Origin: Chloroflexota bacterium
Lineage (GTDB): Bacteria; Chloroflexota; Dehalococcoidia; Lucifugimonadales; UBA3495
Reading direction: 5' to 3'
Assembly: GCA_009840165.1 (NCBI GenBank)
Contig: VXOG01000037.1
Span: 1 to 64,000, forward strand
Length of the DNA: 64,000 nt
The position numbers and the translations under genes were made by a program. Shown one piece after another: positions 41,767 through 50,040 of this stretch (its first letter is position 1; every line of letters starts with the position of its first letter). Under the pieces are notes generated by a model, which had not been told where the DNA came from, made no database searches, and saw only the letters and a list, made by a program, of their open reading frames with translations.

Positions 41767-42228
41767 ATGTCGATCCCATTTCGAACCCGGTCGGCGCTGG
41801 TGGTCATTGCCATACTGGGCGCGCTGGCATTTGCCGGCTGTTCCGGCGACGCTATGCCGCAATACGCTGCCACCGCCAGCGATGACGCGGCCCCGCTTGT
41901 CGTGACCGTACCCGCGCTGTCTGAAAAAGCGCAGGCCGGAGAAATCGCGTTCAACGCCAACTGCGCACTGTGCCACGGGGCCAATGCGTCCGGCACGGGC
42001 CTGGGGCCGCCGCTGGTGCACAAGATCTACGAGCCAAACCATCACCAGGACTTTTCATTCCGCAACGCGGTGCAGAATGGCGTGCCGGCCCACCACTGGC
42101 AGTTCGGCAATATGCCACCGGCGCCACAGGTAGCAGACGATGACATTGAGCGGATAATCTGCTACGTCCGCGAGTTGCAGCGGGCCAACGGGATTTTCGA
42201 CGACGAGCGGGCACTGGCGGCCTGCTGA
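41767..42228 (+). CDS. Cytochrome c-type lipoprotein, class I-like
   Basis: 153 residues from the ATG at 41767. The signal sequence ends in ALAFAGCSGD, a lipobox, so the protein is membrane-anchored and outside. One heme site CALCHG is present, with candidate axial Met in FGNMPPAPQ, and the fold is that of a small cytochrome c (GEIAFNANCALCHGANASGT; IERIICYVRELQ). It would transfer electrons in a respiratory chain. It is the only cytochrome gene here and might serve the nearby oxidoreductases. Confidence 0.88.
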   Translation: MSIPFRTRSALVVIAILGALAFAGCSGDAMPQYAATASDDAAPLVVTVPALSEKAQAGEIAFNANCALCHGANASGTGLGPPLVHKIYEPNHHQDFSFRNAVQNGVPAHHWQFGNMPPAPQVADDDIERIICYVRELQRANGIFDDERALAAC

Positions 42229-42500
42229 TCATGGCCTTTCCAAAGTTAATCCGTCAATCCCGCCCACCACCGTCATTTCCGCCTACTACCGTCATTCCCG
42301 CGAAAGCGGGAATCCGGGCGTTTTCATTGCTAAAACGTCCTGCAATAGCGAGCGATTTAACTATGGGTCGCAGTGTCCTTCACACTCGTTGATAAAGCCA
42401 TTGACATCACGCTCGTAGCTATCAAACTTGTGCCATACCCTCCTGCCTCCACGACATTCATGCGGATCATGGCACGTTAGCACATCTCCGAAAATAACAT

Positions 42501-42518
42501 TAAGACGCGATTGCCCTG
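42501..42518. repeat. Solo ISAs1-type terminal inverted repeat
   Basis: TAAGACGCGATTGCCCTG here is the exact reverse complement of the end of the transposase fragment at 63494-63511 (18 of 18 bases). It marks an IS end without a transposase next to it. Confidence 0.7.
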
Positions 42519-42700
42519 GGGAATCGCATTTCGATTGTTGGTCCCTGGACATGGCTCTGTTGGCTGCCGTCATACCGGCGAGAGCCGGGATCCAGGGCCT
42601 GAAATCGGCAATTTCGCGGTCGTTGTCTTCATTCGGTGGCCTCTGGACTCCGGCGAAAGCCGGAGTGACGGGCGTGTAAATTCTAAATGCGATTGCCCTG
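42516..42700. mobile_element. Miniature element with ISAs1-like terminal inverted repeats
   Basis: About 185 bases bordered by GGGGAATCGCATTT at 42518-42531 and the complement of GGGCAATCGCATTT at 42685-42698 (13 of 14 matching). No transposase is encoded; the inside holds two copies of a GGC-GAGA-GCC type palindrome. It looks like a non-autonomous MITE mobilised by an ISAs1-type enzyme. Exact ends and target duplications are uncertain. Confidence 0.5.
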
Positions 42701-42820
42701 GGGATTGTCAGAACTGTGATTCGTCTGATGATTGGATTGGCATGGGTGGGGGCCTTCGTTGACAACCTCTGCCGGCCTGCCTACTATCGGCCTTACGCAC
42801 CCAACGCGGCAGGTCTGTCC

Positions 42821-43921
42821 ATGAAGGCATCCTATTTCGGCTGCATGAGCTACTCGGATCGGGACAAGTTCCCCGCCGGCTGGCCGGTGCCGCCGGCGTT
42901 TCACGATCCGGAGGTCTCCCAACGTTCCTACCGGGAAGGTATGGCCGAATGTGAACTGGCCGAGTCCCTGGGTTTCGACTGGATCAGCCTCTCCGAGCAC
43001 CATTACTCGGGCAACCGGACCACGCCCAACCCGGCGGTGATGGCCGCCGCCGTCGCCGAACGCTGCAAAAAGGCCCGCATCGCCCTGTTGGGCCAGCTGC
43101 TGCCGCTGAACAATCCCGTCCGCGCCGCCGAGGAAATCGGGATGCTGGACAACCTGACCGGCGGTCGGCTCGTTGCGGCTTTCATGCGCGGCACCCCCGG
43201 CGAGGACCAGGTGTACGACCTCAACCCGTCCGAGGGACGCGAACGGCTCATCGAGGCCATGGACCTGGTGCTCAAGGCGCTCACCGAGCCGCAGCCCTTC
43301 TCGTGGGAAGGCCGGCACTACCAGTACCGGACCGTGTGCGTGTGGCCCCAGCCGGTGCAGCGTCCTTTGCCGCCGCTCATCGTGGCGACCCGCAGCGGCG
43401 ACACCGTAAAATACGCGGCTGCCAACCGTCTGGGCCTGGGCATTTCCTATGACCATCCCGACGACATGGCCGTAACGGTGGGACAGTATCGGGACTGGTG
43501 CGACGAGGCCGGCTGGCAGCCCGCGCCGGATGACATTGTGTATCGCGGCGGCATCTGCCTGGGCGAGACGGACGCGGATGCGGAGAGGCTCAAGGATCGC
43601 GTGGAAGCCGTCGGCGGAGGCAGCGGCACGTTCATCGGGCGCTCGCTGTCCCAGGCGGTGCAGGCGGCCCGGGCGTCCGGCCAGCCTGGCAATCAGCCGC
43701 CGGCGTCGCCGCCACGCGCCCGCACCGGCGGAACCATCCGTATGCTGAACTTCGTCGGCAGCCCCGACACCGTTGCCCAGCAACTCCGTGAGTACCACGA
43801 CAAATGCGGCGTTGGCGTGGTCGATCTCGCCTTCCAGCAGCCCGGCCTGAACCACAGGGACATCGTGGCCGAAATCGAACTCTTCGGCAAGGAAGTCCTC
43901 CCCCAAATCCGCGAGTTTTAG
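42821..43921 (+). CDS. LLM-class flavin-dependent oxidoreductase (second, long-chain-type)
   Basis: 366 residues from the ATG at 42821; the frame is open to 42716 but that part includes the MITE junction. Luciferase-fold blocks are DWISLSEHHYSGNRTTPNP, ARIALLGQLLPLNNPVRAAE, and GGRLVAAFMRGTPGEDQVYD, with IVATRSGDTVKYAA later. It is distant from the paralogue at 26496. A Pro/Ala-rich insert occurs at about 285-305 (GQPGNQPPASPPRARTGGT). The enzyme uses FMNH2 or F420 to oxidise an unknown organic substrate. Confidence 0.88.
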   Translation: MKASYFGCMSYSDRDKFPAGWPVPPAFHDPEVSQRSYREGMAECELAESLGFDWISLSEHHYSGNRTTPNPAVMAAAVAERCKKARIALLGQLLPLNNPVRAAEEIGMLDNLTGGRLVAAFMRGTPGEDQVYDLNPSEGRERLIEAMDLVLKALTEPQPFSWEGRHYQYRTVCVWPQPVQRPLPPLIVATRSGDTVKYAAANRLGLGISYDHPDDMAVTVGQYRDWCDEAGWQPAPDDIVYRGGICLGETDADAERLKDRVEAVGGGSGTFIGRSLSQAVQAARASGQPGNQPPASPPRARTGGTIRMLNFVGSPDTVAQQLREYHDKCGVGVVDLAFQQPGLNHRDIVAEIELFGKEVLPQIREF

Positions 43922-43960
43922 AGAAGTCTGCCCAATCGCTTCGGCATAGGAGAATGAAAT

Positions 43961-44878
43961 ATGTATGGTTTGTCAGGTCCTTTGAGGCTGATGGCGCTCT
44001 TTGCGCTTGTTGTGGCCGCAGTGTCGGTCGCTTGCAGCCACGAGGCCGGGACGCCGGCGCTAACAGCTGCGGTACCTCAGTCGGCCAGCATGGATACGGC
44101 GACGGGAGGGCTACCTCCCACAGATGAGTCGGCTCCCGCAACGTCGTCCTCAGATTCAAGAAACTTTGGCGGTTTCAACCTGTCTCCCATTGCCCAAATG
44201 GAGACCACCGAAAACGAGGGAGAAAACAAAGCGGCCGAGGGCAAGCTCACGGTTTCGGCCACTGGCTCGGAGACGCTGGTGGCGGATGTGGCCTACGTGG
44301 TCATAGTCCCGGAACGCAACTATGGCCTTTCCGGCCCGGAGCAGTTGTCTGCCGACGACCGCAGCGATATTCTGGAAAAACTGGCGGAAATAGGCATTGC
44401 GGAGGAAGACGTTGAGTTCGACTATCAGGGCAGATACGGTGAGACCAGCGTTTCCGTGAAACTGGAGCCGAGTGAAATTGCAGAGCTGAGCGAGGCGATT
44501 CTGGATGCGGTGGAAGAAGTGGTCCGCCGGTCCGAATACTACGGGCTGCGCTTTGTTTTATCCGCGGAGAACTGCGACCGCGCAATGTCTCTGGCCCGGC
44601 GGGATGCTGTGTCCAGCGCCGCAAAGTTCGCTGACGACTTGGCACAGGCCCTGGGGATGGAACAGGGCGCGGTTATCGCCGCGCAGGAGAATCCGGCGCC
44701 AAACCGGGCGTACCTGCTGGTCGGCGCTGATGACGTCAGCGCCTGCAACAGTCAGGCTAACGACCCCTACCGCAACCTGTTCCCCTTCGATGCCGACGCC
44801 GAAGTTGAGGTATCCGTTAACTTGGAAGTTACCTACCTGATGCAACCGGCGGATGTGGAAGTGTCGGATGCGCAGTAA
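43961..44878 (+). CDS. SIMPL (DUF541)-like lipoprotein
   Basis: 305 residues. The signal peptide ends in AAVSVACSHEAG, giving a lipobox Cys at about 26. A Ser/Thr-rich disordered linker to about 95 precedes a domain with the DUF541/SIMPL pattern: LTVSATGSETLVADVAYVVI, then SVSVKLEPSEIAELSEAILD, then a helix with CDRAMSLARRDAVSSAAKFA and the end NPYRNLF-VSVNLEVTYLM. SIMPL proteins are exported and form oligomeric rings of unknown role, linked with oxidative stress. It stands alone. Confidence 0.75.
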   Translation: MYGLSGPLRLMALFALVVAAVSVACSHEAGTPALTAAVPQSASMDTATGGLPPTDESAPATSSSDSRNFGGFNLSPIAQMETTENEGENKAAEGKLTVSATGSETLVADVAYVVIVPERNYGLSGPEQLSADDRSDILEKLAEIGIAEEDVEFDYQGRYGETSVSVKLEPSEIAELSEAILDAVEEVVRRSEYYGLRFVLSAENCDRAMSLARRDAVSSAAKFADDLAQALGMEQGAVIAAQENPAPNRAYLLVGADDVSACNSQANDPYRNLFPFDADAEVEVSVNLEVTYLMQPADVEVSDAQ

Positions 44879-44901
44879 ATCCAAACGACGCGGGAGGCCC
44901 C

Positions 44902-45777
44902 ATGACTGATTTCAAAACCGGCTCCGTGCATGCCAACGGCATCGATTTTCACTACCTGGAAATGGGTGACGGCCCGCTGGCCATCTGCCTGCACGGGTTC
45001 CCAGACCACGCCTATTCCTTCCGCCACCTGCTGCCTGACCTGGCCGCTGCCGGATTCCGCGCCGTCGCGCCGTTCATGCGCGGCTACGCTCCCACCTCCG
45101 CGCCGGCCGACGGGCGCTACCACTCCGCGCTGATGGCCCGCGACGCCGTGGAACTGATCGGCGCGCTGGGCGCGGAGCGGGCATATCTGATCGGCAACGA
45201 CTGGGGCGCCGGCGCCGTCGTCGGGGCCACCGCCCTCGCGCCGGAAAAGGTCATCAAGCTGGTTACCATCGCCTCCGGGCGCGTGAGCCGCGAGCTGAGC
45301 ATGGAGTTCGAGTACCTTCGGGGCACCTGGCACGGGTTTTTCTTCCAGCGGCCTGACGCCGAGGAGGCGGTCGCCCACAATGACTACGCCTTCGTGGAAG
45401 GATGGTGGCGCTGGGCCTCGCCAGAGTGGGACATCCCCGCCGAGGCACTGGAGAGCATCCGCTCCACCTTCCGCAAGCCGGGCGTGGTGGAGGCCGCCCT
45501 CGGATACTACCGCGCCCGCTACGACGCCTCCCAGGTCGATGAGCAGGTGCGGGCCGACCAGGCCGTGATCAGCGCCGGCCCCGTCACCGTGCCGACTCTC
45601 GCGCTGCACGGCACCCGGGACCGCCCCCGGCGGCTGGAGTCGTTCCTTAGTTCGGGCATGTACGAATACTTCAAGGGCGGGCTGGAAAAGGTTATCATCC
45701 CCGGCACCGGACACTTCATGCACCAGGAGCGCCCAGAGGAAGTGAACCCGAAGATCCTGAAGTTCCTGCAACGCTAA
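44902..45777 (+). CDS. Alpha/beta hydrolase, epoxide hydrolase-like
   Basis: 291 residues, ATG at 44902 with GGGAGG upstream. The HGFP oxyanion motif starts at H31 (CLHGFPDHAYSFRHLLPDL). The nucleophile is D100 in LIGNDWGAGAV, the GxDWG elbow of epoxide hydrolases and haloalkane dehalogenases. The C-terminal His is in GTGHFMHQERPEEV. The HGxP motif favours an epoxide hydrolase; a dehalogenase would show different halide-binding Trp/Asn residues. It fits a role in degrading oxidised organics. Confidence 0.87.
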   Translation: MTDFKTGSVHANGIDFHYLEMGDGPLAICLHGFPDHAYSFRHLLPDLAAAGFRAVAPFMRGYAPTSAPADGRYHSALMARDAVELIGALGAERAYLIGNDWGAGAVVGATALAPEKVIKLVTIASGRVSRELSMEFEYLRGTWHGFFFQRPDAEEAVAHNDYAFVEGWWRWASPEWDIPAEALESIRSTFRKPGVVEAALGYYRARYDASQVDEQVRADQAVISAGPVTVPTLALHGTRDRPRRLESFLSSGMYEYFKGGLEKVIIPGTGHFMHQERPEEVNPKILKFLQR

Positions 45778-45791
45778 GCATCGCCGAGGTG

Positions 45792-45814
45792 AGGGCGAAT
45801 GATTATTCGCCCCT
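45792..45814. repeat. Palindromic repeat (AGGGCGAAT-GATT-ATTCGCCCCT type)
   Basis: The central AGGGCGAATGATTATTCGCC palindrome is shared with the copy at 50009-50040. Here it overlaps an upstream extension of the glycosylase reading frame, which would encode repeat-derived residues. Confidence 0.75.
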
Positions 45815-45846
45815 ACGTTTTCCGATCAACATCCCGTCCATTCTGT

Positions 45847-46554
45847 ATGTCATCGCGAACCGAAATATGGGACACCATCGCTGAAGTGCAACAGCGGGTC
45901 CTCATCTGCCACAAATGTCCCCGCCTGGTCGAGTGGCGCGAGGAGACCGCCCGCGTCAAGCGCCGGATGTACCGGGAAGAGGATTACTGGGGTCGTCCTC
46001 TGCCCGCGTTCGGAGACCACAACGCGCGCCTGCTGGTGGTGGGTCTGGCCCCCGCCGCGCACGGAGGCAATCGCACCGGCCGCATGTTCACCGGCGACCG
46101 CAGCGGCGACTGGCTATTCGGAGCATTGCACCGCGCCGGCTTCGCCAACCAGCCGGAGTCCGTCCGGGTCGGCGACGGCCTGGAACTCACCGGCGCGTTG
46201 ATCACCGCGGCCGCACGGTGCGCGCCGCCGCAGAACAAGCTCCGACCCAAGGAATTAACCACCTGCCGCCCATACATCACCCGCGAGATTCAACTGCTGA
46301 CGGATCTCCGCGCCGTGGTGGCCCTGGGCCGTATCGCCTTCGACGCCTTCCTGAGAGCCTACGCCGCCGCCGGGCGAACCCCACCAGATCGCAAGCCGCC
46401 ATTCGGCCACAACGTCGCCACCGAACTGCCCGACGGCGGCCCCCTGCTGATAGCGTCCTACCATCCCAGCCAGCAGAACACGCAGACGGGCAGGCTGACT
46501 GTGGAGATGCTGGATGCGGTGTTCGCAAGAGCGCGGGCGGCGTGTGAAGGGTGA
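45847..46554 (+). CDS. Uracil-DNA glycosylase family 5 (UDGb)
   Basis: 235 residues from the ATG at 45847; the frame extends to 45799 over a palindromic repeat, so this later start is preferred. Motif 1 is GLAPAAHGGNRTGRMFTGDR, the hallmark of family 5, which uses no Asp/Asn activated water of the family 1 kind. Cys residues near the N-terminus (CHKCPRLVEWR) and further in (CAPPQNKLRPKELTTC) are the four Fe-S ligands. Motif 3 is YHPSQQNTQTGRLT. The enzyme removes uracil and other deaminated bases from DNA. Confidence 0.92.
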   Translation: MSSRTEIWDTIAEVQQRVLICHKCPRLVEWREETARVKRRMYREEDYWGRPLPAFGDHNARLLVVGLAPAAHGGNRTGRMFTGDRSGDWLFGALHRAGFANQPESVRVGDGLELTGALITAAARCAPPQNKLRPKELTTCRPYITREIQLLTDLRAVVALGRIAFDAFLRAYAAAGRTPPDRKPPFGHNVATELPDGGPLLIASYHPSQQNTQTGRLTVEMLDAVFARARAACEG

Positions 46555-46603
46555 TGCTACAATTGCACTGTCGTCCCACATAGCCACCGTTCGGGAGATT
46601 ATC

Positions 46604-46939
46604 ATGGCCTATCCTGAAAATTGCCGACCGGTTGAAATCACTGGCCAAGTCCGAGGGGTCCAGATGAATCCACCTGGGGAAGGTGGTGGCGGAGTTTTCC
46701 AACTTCTTTTGGAAAACGGCGACACCATCACCAGCCCGTACCCGGCAGAATGGCACGTTGACGTTGGCGCTGCCTTTCAGGCCAATGACCTCCGTTATGC
46801 CATTGTTTCTGGAATCGGCGAATTCTCGCACGACGGCAACCTCAAGGGCATCCGGGAAATCGAATCGTTCAGCGTTGCTTGGGTTGACGATTGGGAATCC
46901 GCTTTCCGTCGGCACGTTAAACTCCGAGACCAAGCATGA
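46604..46939 (+). CDS. Small beta-rich partner of a PIN gene, putative antitoxin (second copy)
   Basis: 111 residues from the ATG at 46604 with GGGAG seven bases upstream. The sequence (EITGQVRGVQMNPP, GVFQLLLENGDTITSPYP, LRYAIVSGIGEFSHDGNLKG, IREIESFSVAW) matches the pattern of the PIN partner at 3226-3597: a GxV/L start, a central V-x-GI segment and the REI...SVAW end. It overlaps the PIN frame by four bases (ATGA), exactly as the first module does. I infer an antitoxin or stabiliser specific to this PIN group. Confidence 0.55.
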   Translation: MAYPENCRPVEITGQVRGVQMNPPGEGGGGVFQLLLENGDTITSPYPAEWHVDVGAAFQANDLRYAIVSGIGEFSHDGNLKGIREIESFSVAWVDDWESAFRRHVKLRDQA

Positions 46940-47253
46940 GCCCATACTTTGGTGATGCCAGTTATTGGATCGCCCTATCTGATACGGACGACGAATATCA
47001 CCAGCGAGCGGCTGAATTCTCCACCTTATTGGAACTGGAACATGCCTCAATAGTAACCACCCAACTGGTGCTGAACGAAGTTCTCAACCCACGGAGTGGA
47101 ACAACCGAAACCCAGCGCCTCACCGTAGTCCGCCTCGTAGATCGGATCCAGCGGAGTCCCAGGATTTCGATCGAGCCTCAGACCTCAGATCAGTTTGACG
47201 AGGCACATGCTAAAATCCCCGCCGTACCTACTCCCACAGGAGCGTCCCCCGTT
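46936..47253 (+). pseudogene. Truncated PIN-domain gene fused in frame to GMC oxidoreductase gene
   Basis: The frame from 46936 encodes a PIN N-terminus: D7 in YFGDASYWIALSD and E48 in TTQLVLNEVLNPRSG, plus the following helix (LTVVRLVDRIQ). It stops resembling a PIN domain at about residue 93, before the third and fourth acidic residues, and continues in frame through AVPTPTGASP into the GMC protein. The active site is therefore incomplete. The ATGA overlap with its upstream partner is intact, so a once complete toxin module was probably truncated. Confidence 0.65.
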
Positions 47254-48807
47254 ATGAAGTACGACTATATTGTGGTTGGCGGCGGTTCGGCCGGTTGTGT
47301 TATGGCTACGCGGCTTTCCGAGCAGACTGACAAGTCGGTGATACTGCTGGAGGCAGGGCCGGACTATCCTGACTTTGAGCATCTGCCCGAGGACCTGAAG
47401 CAGGGCAACAACACCTGGCTCTCTGCTTACGGCCCCCACAGTTGGGATTTGCGGGGACGCGCCAACTCCTCGCAGAGCGAGCCGATGGTCATCCCACGGG
47501 GCTGGGCCATGGGCGGCTCGTCGTCCATCAACGGCCAGGTGGTCTTTCGCGGCATCCCCGAGGACTACGACCGGTGGGCCGAGTGGGGCAACGACGAGTG
47601 GAAGTTCACCGACTGCCTGCCCTTCTTCCGCAAGCTGGAGAACGACTGGGATTTCGGCGGCGACGACTTCCACGGCTCCGAGGGGCCGCTGCCGGTGCGC
47701 CGTCCCAAGCGCGAGGACTGGCTGCCTTTCAACGCCGCCTTCTACGATGCCTGCGTGGCCCTGGGGATCCCGGAGCACGCCGACCAGAACGCGCCCGACT
47801 GCTACACGGCCATCTCGCCGCGTCCGATGAACAACATAGACGGCGTGCGGATGAGCACGTCGCTGACTTTCCTCAACACCGCGCGCCATCGCCTGAACCT
47901 GACGGTGCGGGGCAACATCCACGCCCACCGGGTCATCCTGGACGGCAACCGGGCCGTGGGAGTCGAGGTGCAGAGCGGTGGCGAGGTTTTCACTGTTGAG
48001 GGCAACGAGATCATTTTGTGCAGCGGCACCATCGGGTCGGCGCAGATCCTGCTACTGTCGGGCATCGGCCCCGCCGACCACCTGCGGGAGGTGGGCATTC
48101 CGGTGAACCACGAGCTGCCCGGCGTGGGCAGGAACTTCCGCGACCATCCCGCCGCGTACATCCTGTTCCGGGGCGAGGGCGAGGAGCCGGACACCTTCGC
48201 GCCCAACATCCAGGTGGGGCTGCGCTGGAGCGCCGACGACTCGCCTACCAAATCCGACTTCCAGATCACGCCGACGCTGATGACCAGCGAGCACCGGCCG
48301 GCCAGCGTGTCCTACGACGGCTCCGGTTTCCACTTCGGGTTGAGCGTGGGCTTGCAGAATGCCGTGGGCTTCGGCCGCCTGTCGCTGCAATCCACCGATC
48401 CGACCGTGCAGCCCGACCTGGACTACCAGCTTTTCAGCGACCCCTACGACCGTCAGCGGATGCGCCAGGCCATCCGCAAGGCGCTGGAAATCGCCGAAAG
48501 CTCGCCATTCAAGGACTTCATCGTCGAGCGGCTGAATCCCACCGACGCCGACCTGGTCAGCGACGACGCGCTGGACGCCTGGATTCTGCGCAACGCCTAC
48601 ACGCAGCACCACATCGCCGGCACCTGCAAGATGGGGCCGGACAGTGACCCCATGGCCGTGGTGAACCAGCACGGCCAGGTTCACGGCGTGCAGGGGTTGC
48701 GGGTCGCTGACGCTTCGGTGATGCCCGACGTGATCCGCGCCAACACCAACGCGACGACGATAATGATCGGCGAGCGGGTGGCCGAGTTCATCAAGGCGGG
48801 GGTCTGA
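47254..48807 (+). CDS. GMC-family FAD-dependent oxidoreductase (choline dehydrogenase-like)
   Basis: 517 residues from the ATG at 47254, with AGGAG 11 bases upstream. The FAD Rossmann motif is YDYIVVGGGSAGCVMATRLS. GMC signatures are MGGSSSINGQVVFRG, and GTIGSAQILLLSGIGPADHL. The catalytic His lies in QHHIAGTCKMG and the second active-site residue in RANTNATTIMIGERVA. GMC enzymes oxidise alcohols such as choline, glucose or polyethylene glycol. The frame upstream continues into PIN sequence; that fusion is probably not the translated start. Confidence 0.93.
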   Translation: MKYDYIVVGGGSAGCVMATRLSEQTDKSVILLEAGPDYPDFEHLPEDLKQGNNTWLSAYGPHSWDLRGRANSSQSEPMVIPRGWAMGGSSSINGQVVFRGIPEDYDRWAEWGNDEWKFTDCLPFFRKLENDWDFGGDDFHGSEGPLPVRRPKREDWLPFNAAFYDACVALGIPEHADQNAPDCYTAISPRPMNNIDGVRMSTSLTFLNTARHRLNLTVRGNIHAHRVILDGNRAVGVEVQSGGEVFTVEGNEIILCSGTIGSAQILLLSGIGPADHLREVGIPVNHELPGVGRNFRDHPAAYILFRGEGEEPDTFAPNIQVGLRWSADDSPTKSDFQITPTLMTSEHRPASVSYDGSGFHFGLSVGLQNAVGFGRLSLQSTDPTVQPDLDYQLFSDPYDRQRMRQAIRKALEIAESSPFKDFIVERLNPTDADLVSDDALDAWILRNAYTQHHIAGTCKMGPDSDPMAVVNQHGQVHGVQGLRVADASVMPDVIRANTNATTIMIGERVAEFIKAGV

Positions 48808-48848
48808 CTCTCACTGACACCATGCCAAACGGAACCGTTTGGAAATAG

Positions 48849-49907
48849 ATGATGACCTCCTCGACTACCCTACTAATCCCATATGGCTTGGACGCCACAG
48901 GCAGGCTGGTCCATGTTGACGGTGTACCCAATGGGAAGGACTGCGGGGCGCGTTGCCCGAGCTGCCATGCTCCGCTCATTGCGAAGAACAATGGCAGTGA
49001 AAAAGTTCATCATTTCGCGCACGAGGGGTGGAACCCCGAATGCGAAGGCTTGTTGCACAAGACGGCTAAACTACTTCTGTATCAGCGAATCGCCGACGCG
49101 ATGGCTGGCGGTCATCGGTTGATGATTCAGTGGCGCTGCACCAGTCCTGATTGCGGACTGCACACCCAAAACCTGCTGGGTGGTGGCGTATTGAGCCACG
49201 TTCTAGTTGAACACCGCCTACGCGACTGGAACATCCAACCTGATATTGTCTGCATGGCCGGCGAGACCCCGAGAGTATTGATTGAGGTTGTGGATACCCA
49301 TGCTCCCGAACTGCCGGTCATTGCTGCCGGTCTGCCGACGTTGGAATTTCACTTCTCCGACACAACGGACTTGGCAACGCTATCCAGCGAGACACTCTCT
49401 TGTACGATAATTCACAACAAAGATTGCCCTGACCCTAAATGTGACATATGCCGCAAGCCTGCAAGTGTAGGGTGTTGGCACTGCGACAAGTGCGGAGAGC
49501 ATACCGATCCCAGGGCACACGGCCCTTACTATTGTCAGCAGTGTCAAACCTGCAACGACGATGCTCATGTTCATTGCCCGGATTGCGGTCAACAGTTTTA
49601 CGGCCCCTATTCGCGTTGCTACTGCTGCAACCTGGCCCGGCGGCTAGGCCGTGTGCCTTGCTACCGCAGAGGGTTGACCATCTACAACCACCGGCATTGC
49701 AGGCAGTGCCACGCAGAAATGGACAGTGATAAACAGCAACTGTACGAAAATTGTTACCGCTGCAATCGGGCGATTGCGATGGCGGATATGGAAGAGGTAA
49801 AGAAGGTAAAGAAGGAAGAGGAGGATCGAAAGGAACGTTGGCGCCTCGCCAGCCGGGAAGAGCGCGAGGCGATGTTGGCGGAATGGCGCTCAATGAGACG
49901 CGGGTGA
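48849..49907 (+). CDS. CoiA-like nuclease protein with multiple zinc-binding CxxC motifs
   Basis: 352 residues. The N-terminal part resembles CoiA: a CPSC pair (ARCPSCHAPLIAKNNG), KVHHFAHEG, then a helix with LLHKTAKLLLYQRIAD, and the PD-(D/E)xK-like core IQPDIVCM and RVLIEVVDTHA. CoiA acts in DNA processing during competence in Firmicutes. The C-terminal half has over a dozen Cys in CxxC pairs (CPDPKCDICRKP, CWHCDKCGE, CQQCQTC, CPDCGQQ, CYCC, CRQC, CYRC), suggesting four or more zinc ribbons, which CoiA lacks. A charged coiled tail closes it. A nuclease in defence or DNA uptake is likely. Confidence 0.65.
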   Translation: MMTSSTTLLIPYGLDATGRLVHVDGVPNGKDCGARCPSCHAPLIAKNNGSEKVHHFAHEGWNPECEGLLHKTAKLLLYQRIADAMAGGHRLMIQWRCTSPDCGLHTQNLLGGGVLSHVLVEHRLRDWNIQPDIVCMAGETPRVLIEVVDTHAPELPVIAAGLPTLEFHFSDTTDLATLSSETLSCTIIHNKDCPDPKCDICRKPASVGCWHCDKCGEHTDPRAHGPYYCQQCQTCNDDAHVHCPDCGQQFYGPYSRCYCCNLARRLGRVPCYRRGLTIYNHRHCRQCHAEMDSDKQQLYENCYRCNRAIAMADMEEVKKVKKEEEDRKERWRLASREEREAMLAEWRSMRRG

Positions 49908-50008
49908 TTTAGCCGCATCATGGCACGGACATAACACCGGAAAGATGGTAGAAAGATACCAAGCGAGTACCATAGGCCATCATCTATTTTCAAACGGCCC
50001 ACGCCAAA

Positions 50009-50040
50009 CGGTAGGGGCGAATGATTATTCGCCCCTACCG
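50009..50040. terminator. Perfect palindrome with GATT loop after the retropepsin gene
   Basis: Fourteen-base arms CGGTAGGGGCGAAT and ATTCGCCCCTACCG, directly after the stop at 50041 on the minus strand. It shares its core with the repeat at 45792, and may also act as terminator for the two minus-strand genes. Confidence 0.65.

Larger units (their letters stand above)
42229..42820. other. Repeat-rich intergenic region without a supported gene
   Basis: About 590 bases. It contains a palindrome at 42294-42313 (ATTCCCGC, GAAA, GCGGGAAT) of a widespread repeat type, two more variants at about 42572-42600 and 42651-42680, an 18-base ISAs1-type end at 42501 and a miniature element described separately. 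A minus-strand frame of 134 codons (42361-42765) is mostly translated repeats; its last 40 codons (42361-42500) could be the stub of a disrupted gene (CHDPHECRGG, NECEGHC) but this is not supported enough to call. Confidence 0.65.

Noticed and set aside
42361-42765. Minus-strand frame of 134 codons in the repeat-rich spacer
   Set aside because: Its residues TPAFAGVQRPP and RPWIPALAGMTAA come from dispersed palindromes; only the last 40 codons might be a gene stub.
46936-48807. A true PIN-GMC fusion enzyme
   Set aside because: The PIN part is incomplete, and the GMC part has its own ATG with an AGGAG ribosome site.
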